DNA of 6,771 bases from Chthonomonadaceae bacterium (lineage in GTDB: Bacteria > Armatimonadota > Chthonomonadetes > Chthonomonadales > Chthonomonadaceae): positions 1 to 6,771 of the forward strand of contig JANXLO010000644.1 in NCBI GenBank assembly GCA_025355115.1, read 5' to 3'. The stretch's first letter is position 1; every line of letters starts with the position of its first letter. The notes beneath the pieces were generated by a model. It saw nothing but the letters and a program-made list of their open reading frames with translations, was not told the DNA's origin and ran no database searches. A program made the translations under genes and the position numbers. Below are positions 1 through 5,794 of this stretch, in pieces.

Positions 1-1
1 C

Positions 2-91
2 AGCCTCCCCCGCCCCGACGCCGAGCCCCTTGCTCACTACGCCAGCGGCGTCAATGTCCGCATCTTCCCGCTTCGTCCTGTCTCACTCTGA
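2..91 (+). CDS. Possible 3' end of a plus-strand gene, product unknown
   Basis: Reading from base 2, the plus strand is open to a TGA at 89-91 and gives 29 residues ending in VRIFPLRPVSL. Most third positions are G or C, as in the clear genes of this window, and the peptide looks more like ordinary protein than the other two plus frames, which are Pro/Ser/Arg-rich. The stop lies 16 bases before a hairpin that could serve as a shared terminator with the convergent hydrolase gene. The fragment is too short to assign a family. It could equally be non-coding sequence, and the extent to the left is outside the window. Confidence 0.35.
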   Translation, partial: SLPRPDAEPLAHYASGVNVRIFPLRPVSL

Positions 92-107
92 AAGTTAACA
101 TTTAAAT

Positions 108-137
108 CGCCCGCTCCGTCTTGGGACAGAGCGGGCG
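108..137 (-). terminator. Hairpin downstream of the glycoside hydrolase gene
   Basis: Bases 108-120 pair with 125-137: nine perfect pairs (cgcccgctc with gagcgggcg), one C/A mismatch, three more pairs and a four-base loop (ttgg). It starts 30 bases past the hydrolase stop. In the minus direction the stem is followed by ATTTAAA, a weak and interrupted T-run; in the plus direction no T-run follows. It most likely ends the hydrolase transcript, and may also end a convergent plus-strand transcript. Confidence 0.6.
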
Positions 138-167
138 AAGCATTAAATTGCCCTTGGGATATGGAGG

Positions 168-2015
168 TTATTCGTAGCGTATGTCGTCGAGGTAGAAGGT
201 GACGGGCTGGCCTTCGGCGGCGAGAGTCCAACCGAAGCCGGTCTTGACGCGGGTGAGGTCTTTGCCCTTCAAATCAATGACGTACTGCTTCCAGTCTGAG
301 GTCAGGACTGCCCTGTCGAGCTTGGCCTGCACGGTGTCGAAGAACGGCTTGTCGTGGGTAATGATGCCGCACAGGAAGGAGACAGTCTCTCCGCCCTTCT
401 CTCCTCTTGCCCAGAAGGTTAGCCTCTTCGCTCCAGTGAGGTTTTTGCCGCCTTCCAGATCGCCCCAATCATTGGCGGGACTCTGCCAGACCACGCCGCC
501 CCAGTCCTTCTTCGCGGTGTACTGCCACTGCATGCAGGTTTTGCCCGAATGCGGCTTGATCGTGCAGCCCTCATCGGCCTTGATCGCCGCGTTGTTGCCC
601 ATGTATCCCGAGGGAATGAAGACGCGGCCCGACTGGCCCATTTCATCGTAGACTGTGAAGGGCAACGCCGCAGGCTTGCCGGTGGCGATGGCAGACGTCT
701 CTCCTGTTTTGGCTACGCCGCCTTTGACGAAGATAGGCACATTGGCGACCGCGGCCCCTTTGTGATCATCGTGGACGATGGCGAACAGGCGGTAGACGCC
801 GCCAACTTTGGGCATATGCACCTCGACGCCCGTGGCGCTGCCGTGGACGATGGCGTCCGCATACATCGGCGGAGCCTTTTCCGTATCGCCGTTTGTGTTG
901 ATTTTGCCGCCGTCGCTCTGGAGCACCCAGTTCACCTTCAACGGATCGCCATCGGGATCGACGACCGCGAGATCCGCCTTGATCGTGGCCCCTGGCTCGA
1001 CCTGATCGCTGCCCTCAATTTTGAGGCTCTTCAGCTCCGGGCAACGGATGGCAGGCGGTTTGCCTGTCCAGGCCTCCGTCAGCGCATCCACCGCTCCGAG
1101 CCTGCTTCCGTCCGGGAGCAGAAGGCCAAACCATGTCGCGGTCGCCTCCTGTTTGTTGCCCCACGTGAACGCATATCCGCCCAGGCACAGGCTCTGTCCG
1201 GCAATCGCCTGATCCCAGGTCTTGCGATAGAGCGCGGCCTTCGCGGTGCTGCTCAACTCCTGCACGGCGCCAAAATCGTTCTTGCCGATCTCCCAGACTC
1301 CAGGAGGCCCGTACTCGGTGAGGACGTAGGGCTTAGTGCCTCCTGCCTCCTTGTAGCGCAGCGGAATGGATGCGCCCCCGCCGTAGGAGTTGATGCCGAC
1401 GACGTCGATGTCCGGGCAGAGGCGATGGATGTTCTTCACCCTGTCCCCGCCGATCTCCGCGACGACTGTCATGGTCGGGTGATTTGGATCGAGACGCTTC
1501 GTCATGCTCGCGATGTTGTTGATCGCCGACCAGACCGCCGCGTTGTCGCCCTTCTCATTGCCCTCCATCTCGTTGCCGATGCCCCACATGAGCAGGGCCG
1601 GATGATCCTTATATTTCAAGACAGCCTTCTTAGCCATCTCGAACTGCGCGGCCACCTGATCGGCATTATTGTAGTCGAAGCCATGCTCCTTGTGCCCCAG
1701 CCAGATGCCGACCGTCACGCTCAGCCCCAGGCGCTCCGCCTCGTCCAGCTGCGCTCCGAGGTCGTCCGCGCCCCATGTCCGGAAAGAGTTGCCGCCAGAA
1801 TCGTGCAAAAGCAGCTTCGAGCCATCGCCGCCCGCTCCCTTGATGAGGTACGGGACGCCGTTTCGAGTGAGGTGAAACGCGCCGTTCGCCTCGACGATTC
1901 TGACAACCGACGCCTTCTCCTGCGCCGCGAGCGCAGAGCGATACGGCATCATGGCCAGAATCCCTGTGACAGCCGCTACTCCCACTATCGCCAGAGAAAC
2001 TCTCTTTTGCAACAT
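168..2015 (-). CDS. Secreted glycoside-hydrolase-like protein (TIM barrel, Ig-like, C-terminal carbohydrate-binding-like domain)
   Basis: This 615-residue protein is predicted to be exported and to act on a polysaccharide; the substrate cannot be read from the sequence. Residues 1-30 form a Sec-type signal peptide: K4-R5, a hydrophobic core, and an A-L-A cleavage site at 28-30. Residues about 35-325 look like a (beta/alpha)8 barrel of the clan that includes GH2 and GH5. It carries WGIGNE (candidate acid/base Glu149) and VLTEYG (candidate nucleophile Glu234), spaced as expected for a retaining enzyme. Residues about 328-430 resemble an Ig/PKD-type beta domain (VVDPDGDPLKVNW, GGVYRLFAIVHD). Residues about 451-615 resemble a jelly-roll binding domain and end in TFYLDDIRYE, typical of such modules. 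An ATG 16 codons upstream is also in frame, but ATG 2015 is preferred because AGAGGAGA precedes it at good distance and the signal peptide starts there. It lies between two hairpins, so it is probably monocistronic. The domain types are clear; the exact GH family is not. Confidence 0.85.
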   Translation of the reverse strand: MLQKRVSLAIVGVAAVTGILAMMPYRSALAAQEKASVVRIVEANGAFHLTRNGVPYLIKGAGGDGSKLLLHDSGGNSFRTWGADDLGAQLDEAERLGLSVTVGIWLGHKEHGFDYNNADQVAAQFEMAKKAVLKYKDHPALLMWGIGNEMEGNEKGDNAAVWSAINNIASMTKRLDPNHPTMTVVAEIGGDRVKNIHRLCPDIDVVGINSYGGGASIPLRYKEAGGTKPYVLTEYGPPGVWEIGKNDFGAVQELSSTAKAALYRKTWDQAIAGQSLCLGGYAFTWGNKQEATATWFGLLLPDGSRLGAVDALTEAWTGKPPAIRCPELKSLKIEGSDQVEPGATIKADLAVVDPDGDPLKVNWVLQSDGGKINTNGDTEKAPPMYADAIVHGSATGVEVHMPKVGGVYRLFAIVHDDHKGAAVANVPIFVKGGVAKTGETSAIATGKPAALPFTVYDEMGQSGRVFIPSGYMGNNAAIKADEGCTIKPHSGKTCMQWQYTAKKDWGGVVWQSPANDWGDLEGGKNLTGAKRLTFWARGEKGGETVSFLCGIITHDKPFFDTVQAKLDRAVLTSDWKQYVIDLKGKDLTRVKTGFGWTLAAEGQPVTFYLDDIRYE

Positions 2016-2020
2016 ATGCT

Positions 2021-2030
2021 TTTCTCCTCT
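2021..2030 (-). promoter_or_regulatory. Shine-Dalgarno of the glycoside hydrolase gene
   Basis: The minus strand reads AGAGGAGAAA, with the AGGAG core about eight bases before the ATG at 2015. It decides the start against the in-frame ATG 48 bases upstream (first base at 2063), which would put a charged stretch in front of the signal peptide. Confidence 0.8.
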
Positions 2031-2035
2031 TTCAC

Positions 2036-2073
2036 ACTCAGTTTCTCTACCGCGAATCACCATAAACTCAGTT
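2036..2073. repeat. Two copies of ACTCAGTT exactly 30 bp apart in the hydrolase leader
   Basis: The 8-mer ACTCAGTT occurs at 2036-2043 and 2066-2073 (AACTGAGT on the coding strand). The 30-bp step is close to three helical turns, so a protein could bind both copies on one face. The upstream copy lies inside an imperfect dyad (ACTCA at 2066-2070, TGAGT at 2077-2081). Both lie between the rpoD terminator and the Shine-Dalgarno, where an operator would be expected. Chance occurrence is possible for so short a word. Confidence 0.35.
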
Positions 2074-2138
2074 CAGTGAGTCTACCACAATCTGGCAGAT
2101 CCGAAATCAGAGTACACTTTATCCGGACCGCAGCGATG

Positions 2139-2175
2139 AAAAGCCGCCTCCCTGATAATGCAGGAGGCGGCTTTT
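2139..2175 (-). terminator. rpoD: Intrinsic terminator of the dnaG-rpoD unit
   Basis: Bases 2139-2151 (aaaagccgcctcc) are perfectly complementary to 2163-2175. With one bulged C the stem extends by further pairs to a six-base loop (ataatg). In the minus direction the GC-rich stem ends in TTTT at 2142-2139, a short U-tract, 18 bases after the rpoD stop. The A/T ends are symmetrical, so it could also work on the plus strand, but no plus-strand gene faces it. It separates rpoD from the hydrolase gene, which must therefore have its own promoter in about 110 bases. Confidence 0.85.
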
Positions 2176-2193
2176 GATTGCCGTGAAGAGCGG

Positions 2194-3351
2194 TCACTGC
2201 CATTCGAAGCAGGCGCGTAGGTGTCGACTGCAGCTTGGCGTCCTTAGCTTCTTAAGCGCTTTGGCTTCTATCTGACGGATGCGCTCGCGGGTGACTCGGA
2301 AGTGCCTGCCGACCTCTTCGAGCGTCTTCTGGCAGCCGTCCTCCAGGCCAAAGCGCATCATCAGGACTTCGCGTTCACGAAGCGTCAGGTAGTCCAGGGC
2401 GTCCTTGATTTTTTCACGGAGGATGAGGCGAGAGGCGGCCTCAGCGGGGGAGAGGGCATCGCGGTCTTCGACGAAATCGGCCAGATGGCTGTCCTCCTCC
2501 TCACCGATGGGCGTCTCCAGGGAGAGAGGTTCAGGGGCAACGCGGATGATTTCGGAGACGCGCTCCACGGGCAGGCCGAGGACTTTCGACAGTTCGTCGA
2601 GGGTAGGCTCGCGGCCATTTTCCTGAAGTAGTTGAGAGGAGGCTTTTACGAGGCGATTGATAGTCTCGACCATGTGGACGGGGATGCGGATAGTGCGGCC
2701 CTGATCGGCGATGGCCCGGGTGATAGCCTGACGGATCCACCAGGTCGCGTAGGTACTGAACTTGTAGCCTTTGCGGTAGTCGAACTTCTCGACGGCGCGG
2801 ATGAGGCCGATGTTGCCCTCCTGAATCAGGTCGGGAAACGACATACCGCGCCCGCTATAGCGTTTGGCGATAGAGACGACGAGGCGGAGATTGGCTTTGG
2901 TGAGGGTGTCCTTGGCGCGCTTGGCGAGGTAGGGATTCTCTTTTTCGCGCTCGATCCGCCGGGCGAGCATGACCTCCTCGTCCAGAGTGAGCAGCGGAGT
3001 CTTGCCGATTTCACGCAGCCAGGCCCGGACGGAATCGTCGAGCACGACCCCTTCCAGAACGCTGACTTCCTCCTCCTCCGCCTCGCGGGCGGCAACTTCG
3101 GAGGTCAGCTCTTCGACATGGAGGGGCACTGCAAAGTCCTTGCCTGGGACGACTCGGTGCACCACTTCAATGCCTTCGTGAGCAAAGAGTTCGAGCAGTT
3201 CGTCCGTGCTGCCGGAGTCGGCCTCATCGCGGCAAAGGCTGTCATGGATCTCATCATAGGTGAGAAAACCTCGGTCTCTGCCCTGATCGAGCAGTCGCTG
3301 AAATTCGTTCACCCCTCGGGCCGTATCGGCAGCTACGATGGTCATGCCCAC
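2194..3351 (-). CDS. rpoD: Primary RNA polymerase sigma-70 factor RpoD/SigA
   Basis: This is the housekeeping sigma factor, which binds core RNA polymerase and recognises -10 and -35 elements. With the start used here it has 385 residues, in the usual range for a primary sigma with a short region 1.1. Residues about 12-70 form an acidic region 1.1-like domain ([12 protein letters not shown]). Region 1.2 begins near 106 ([17 protein letters not shown]). Region 2 is canonical, with [31 protein letters not shown] and the -10 binding segment [20 protein letters not shown] at about 198-217. Region 3 carries RTIRIPVHM and [18 protein letters not shown]. Region 4.2 has the helix-turn-helix [20 protein letters not shown]. 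The tail is odd: [18 protein letters not shown] has two cysteines where Arg- and Lys-rich sequence is usual. The start is uncertain: GTG 3360 touches the Shine-Dalgarno, GTG 3351 lies 10 bases from it, and ATG 3345 lies 16 bases from it. GTG 3351 is chosen on spacing. It is 51 bases downstream of dnaG and probably co-transcribed. Confidence 0.97.
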   Translation of the reverse strand: MGMTIVAADTARGVNEFQRLLDQGRDRGFLTYDEIHDSLCRDEADSGSTDELLELFAHEGIEVVHRVVPGKDFAVPLHVEELTSEVAAREAEEEEVSVLEGVVLDDSVRAWLREIGKTPLLTLDEEVMLARRIEREKENPYLAKRAKDTLTKANLRLVVSIAKRYSGRGMSFPDLIQEGNIGLIRAVEKFDYRKGYKFSTYATWWIRQAITRAIADQGRTIRIPVHMVETINRLVKASSQLLQENGREPTLDELSKVLGLPVERVSEIIRVAPEPLSLETPIGEEEDSHLADFVEDRDALSPAEAASRLILREKIKDALDYLTLREREVLMMRFGLEDGCQKTLEEVGRHFRVTRERIRQIEAKALKKLRTPSCSRHLRACFEWQ

Positions 3352-3361
3352 TCTGATCACT

Positions 3362-3368
3362 CTCCTTT
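3362..3368 (-). promoter_or_regulatory. rpoD: Shine-Dalgarno of rpoD
   Basis: The coding strand reads AAAGGAG in the dnaG-rpoD gap, followed directly by A and GTG (3360). Its distance to the three possible starts (1, 10 and 16 bases) favours GTG 3351. An in-frame TAG at 3375-3373 excludes starts further upstream. Confidence 0.7.
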
Positions 3369-3402
3369 GGCGCTAATGGAATTTAATAGACCGACGGCGG
3401 CT

Positions 3403-5601
3403 TCAGGCGTGTCCGTCACTGCCGGCTCGGGGTGTGCCCCGCATCTCGCGCATTGTATGGTGATACTGTTCGGTGAATGCCTTTTGCTGTTCAATTGTGA
3501 GGTCGGGCCGGTTCAGCAGTTCGACCAGTTCGCGCTTGGCCCGATCCGCCCGATGGTTTTGCAGCCGGAGCAGGCAGTCTGCAATCGCAGCTTCGTTGAG
3601 CGGTTCATTCGACATCACGGACAGCGAATCCTCCAATAGCTCGCGCAAGTAATCGGATATTTTTGCGGATTGGGCGCGTGTCCGTGTATCCTGCCATGCA
3701 CTTTTTTCGTGTAAATCGCTATTCTCCTTTTTTTCTTCAGAATCCTTCTCTGCGTCTGCCGCCTCCTCTTCGACCTCGATGCGACGCAGCAGAGGGAGGG
3801 GATCGATGCCCCCCTCCTCGTTGGCGGGCGTCCGCGCGACCCAGCCGAAGAGGCTCCGGCCCTGCGGAGTCAGAAGCAGTTTGGGGTCGAGCTTCGTGAG
3901 GAGATGAGAGCGCATCTCCGGGGTCAGCAGAGCACGGAGCAGCGTCCGCTCGGCCTTTTCCGCACCGCTTAAGACCGGGGTCTGCAGAGGCGGGGGCGTG
4001 GGGTCGCTCATGGGACGAGGAGCGCGGTCGCGGCTCCGACCGTAGCCGTTCCCGCCGCTGTCCCGCCCGCCGACATAGCCGCCGGGCTCGCGGCCATAGC
4101 CGTTGCCAGGCCCCTCGCCTTTGCGGACGATCTGCCGTGTGCCGGGGTCGAACTGCCCCCAGTGCTCTCTGGTAGCGGGGCGATAGGAGGGGGGAGGAGG
4201 CTGCTCGGATAGCGGGGCGCGATTGGCTTCGCCCGTCAGAGGAAAGCCCCGATCCCGCGCCGACTGCCCCCCGTGGCTCTGGTTGGCGTAGGTCTGCGCG
4301 TCGGCAAGAATGGCCTCGATGGCGCGAGTAAGATTGTATTTCGAGGAAGGGTGCAAATACGCCAACTGCTGCGCATGGCGATCGCGCTGCGTCAGGGTGC
4401 GCATCGAGGCCAGGATTGGAATGACCTCCGCGAGCGCGTCCTCTTTGCCTGCGTCGGTCTGCAAGTCGTGCCGCTTCAGGGTCAGTTCTATCTGATAATC
4501 GACGCGGGGGATTGCGGTGTCGAGAGCAGCTTGAAATGCGGCGGTGTCGCCCCGCTTGAGGATAGAATCGGGGTCATCGCCTGCGGGAAGGCGCGCGACT
4601 CGCACCTCCGCGCCCTCTATGCCCAGACTCTCCCAGACGGTCGCGCCTCGCAGCGTGGCGTTGATTCCCGCGCTGTCGGCATCGTAGCAGATCAGAACCC
4701 GCCTGCTGTAGCGGGCCAGGGTGCGAGCTTGCTCCTCCGTCATCGAGGTTCCGAGGGAGGCGACGCACTGCGGAAATCCGGCCTGATGGGCGGTGATGAC
4801 GTCCACGTAGCCTTCGACGAAAACAGGGGGCTTCTCGTCGCTCAGTTTGCCCTTGGCGAAGAACAGCCCGTACAGCGTCTTGGACTTGTCGAAGACGAGC
4901 GACTGCTCGGAGTTGATGTACTTTGCCTTCTCATCCGGGCTCATGGCGCGCCCGCCGAACCCGACGACATCGCCCTGTGAGTCGTGGATAGGGAACATGA
5001 GCCGGTGGCGATAGGTGTCGTACCAGCCTCCGCCGCGCTCCTGCTCTCGGGCCTTGATGAGGCCAATCTTCGCCGCGAGGCTCATATCCGCGCGACGTCG
5101 CTGGAGGAAGAAACTCAGACCTTCCCACTCGTTTGCCGCGTAGCCGAGCTGAAACTGCTCTTGTGTAACCTTCAGTATCGCGCGGTTTGCCAGGTAGGCG
5201 CGAGCCTCGTCGCTCACGCTCAGGCGATCCTGATAGAACTCTGTGGCGAGACGATTGAGCTCACGCATCTGCTCTCGCTCGCTGGCGATCTGGGGATTGT
5301 GCCCTTTGCGCTCGAATGCCACTCCCGCCCGCTTCGCCAGATCCTCGAGCGCCTCGACGAAATCAAGATTCTGCTTCTTCTGAACGAAGGTGAACACATC
5401 GCCTTTTTCGCCGCACGACCAGCAGCGATAGCTCTGCGTCGAGGGGCTGACGCTGAACGAGGGCTTTTTGTCCGCATGGAATGGGCAGAGACCCGTCCAG
5501 TTTTTGCCTGAGCGCTTCAGCAGAGTGTACCCGCTGATGATCTCGACGATGTCCGTCCTGGCGCGAACCTCCTCTTTAATGTCTCTTAGATCTCGTTCCA
5601 T
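3403..5601 (-). CDS. dnaG: DNA primase DnaG
   Basis: DnaG makes RNA primers at the replication fork and binds the replicative helicase through its C-terminal domain. The 732-residue product has the expected order. The CHC2 zinc finger has C39, H42, C60 and C63. The catalytic core follows (RHRLMFPIHDSQGDVVGFGGR near 198-218), with a Toprim site of E263 in EGYVD, D307 and D309 in DADSAG, and DPD at 343-345. The helicase-binding domain lies at about 543-725. Most DnaG proteins have roughly 580-660 residues. The excess here comes from a Gly/Pro/Arg-rich linker at about 441-545, with the motif NGYGR twice, and an acidic/lysine-rich insert at about 608-636. ATG 5601 is chosen because MERDLRDIKEEVRARTDIVEII matches the usual N-terminus. 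The open frame upstream to ATG 5721 would begin inside a hairpin and add an atypical Arg-rich segment. No strong Shine-Dalgarno precedes 5601 (only GGTG). It is followed by rpoD; no rpsU is nearby. Confidence 0.97.
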   Translation of the reverse strand: MERDLRDIKEEVRARTDIVEIISGYTLLKRSGKNWTGLCPFHADKKPSFSVSPSTQSYRCWSCGEKGDVFTFVQKKQNLDFVEALEDLAKRAGVAFERKGHNPQIASEREQMRELNRLATEFYQDRLSVSDEARAYLANRAILKVTQEQFQLGYAANEWEGLSFFLQRRRADMSLAAKIGLIKAREQERGGGWYDTYRHRLMFPIHDSQGDVVGFGGRAMSPDEKAKYINSEQSLVFDKSKTLYGLFFAKGKLSDEKPPVFVEGYVDVITAHQAGFPQCVASLGTSMTEEQARTLARYSRRVLICYDADSAGINATLRGATVWESLGIEGAEVRVARLPAGDDPDSILKRGDTAAFQAALDTAIPRVDYQIELTLKRHDLQTDAGKEDALAEVIPILASMRTLTQRDRHAQQLAYLHPSSKYNLTRAIEAILADAQTYANQSHGGQSARDRGFPLTGEANRAPLSEQPPPPSYRPATREHWGQFDPGTRQIVRKGEGPGNGYGREPGGYVGGRDSGGNGYGRSRDRAPRPMSDPTPPPLQTPVLSGAEKAERTLLRALLTPEMRSHLLTKLDPKLLLTPQGRSLFGWVARTPANEEGGIDPLPLLRRIEVEEEAADAEKDSEEKKENSDLHEKSAWQDTRTRAQSAKISDYLRELLEDSLSVMSNEPLNEAAIADCLLRLQNHRADRAKRELVELLNRPDLTIEQQKAFTEQYHHTMREMRGTPRAGSDGHA

Positions 5602-5692
5602 AGTCGTTGCACCGCCGCGCCGCAGAATAAGGACTCTATTCGCCCTCGGTCTTCTGAATCCTTCTGCGCTTAACGACTCGAGACGACACGCA

Positions 5693-5733
5693 AGTTCACG
5701 GCCATCGCTCCTGGGAAGCAATGGCCGTGAACT
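5693..5733 (-). terminator. Perfect 13-bp inverted repeat between pgk and dnaG, possible pgk terminator or dnaG leader element
   Basis: Bases 5693-5705 (agttcacggccat) are perfectly complementary to 5721-5733 (atggccgtgaact). Inside the 15-base loop gct at 5707-5709 can pair with agc at 5717-5719, lengthening the stem across a C/A mismatch. The hairpin begins 61 bases past the pgk stop and ends 91 bases before the dnaG start. On the minus strand it is followed by TTGCGTGTCG, so there is no U-tract. It may still end or pause pgk transcription (a hairpin-only terminator), act on a pgk-dnaG read-through transcript, or be a protein-binding palindrome. The structure is certain; the role is not. 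Confidence 0.55.
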
Positions 5734-5794
5734 AGGTCTGTCTTAAGAATATCAAACCACTCAGAAGCTTTTCGCCGCTTCGCGCGGAGTAATG

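Noticed and set aside
37..231. A 64-codon open frame on the minus strand at the left edge
   Set aside because: It overlaps the end of the hydrolase gene in another frame and passes through the hairpin at 108-137; the product is Arg-rich with no family likeness.
549..2177. A 542-codon open frame on the plus strand opposite the hydrolase gene
   Set aside because: Its product is Arg/Asp/His/Val-rich with no recognisable domain, it overlaps the antisense of a clear exported protein over most of its length and also runs across the rpoD terminator. High GC at third positions of the true gene keeps antisense frames open.
2632..3639. A 335-codon open frame on the plus strand across rpoD and the end of dnaG
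   Set aside because: It lies antisense to conserved sigma factor sequence and crosses the dnaG-rpoD junction; no family resemblance and no ribosome binding site context. It is a shadow of the real genes.
4273..4980. A 235-codon open frame on the plus strand inside dnaG
   Set aside because: Antisense to the Toprim core of DnaG, whose motifs are intact; the plus-strand product shows no recognisable motif.
5621..5630. TATTCT on the minus strand as a -10 box for dnaG
   Set aside because: Four of six matches and no acceptable -35 hexamer at 16-18 bases; not enough to call a promoter.
5602..5721. A longer DnaG starting at ATG 5721
   Set aside because: The added 40 residues are Arg-rich and unlike any DnaG N-terminus, and the ATG sits in the arm of the 13-bp palindrome. 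The family start MERDLRDIKEEV fits 5601.
5775..5787. Short ccgc/gcgg hairpin directly after the pgk stop
   Set aside because: Only four pairs with a five-base loop and no T-run on the minus strand after it; expected by chance in GC-rich DNA.
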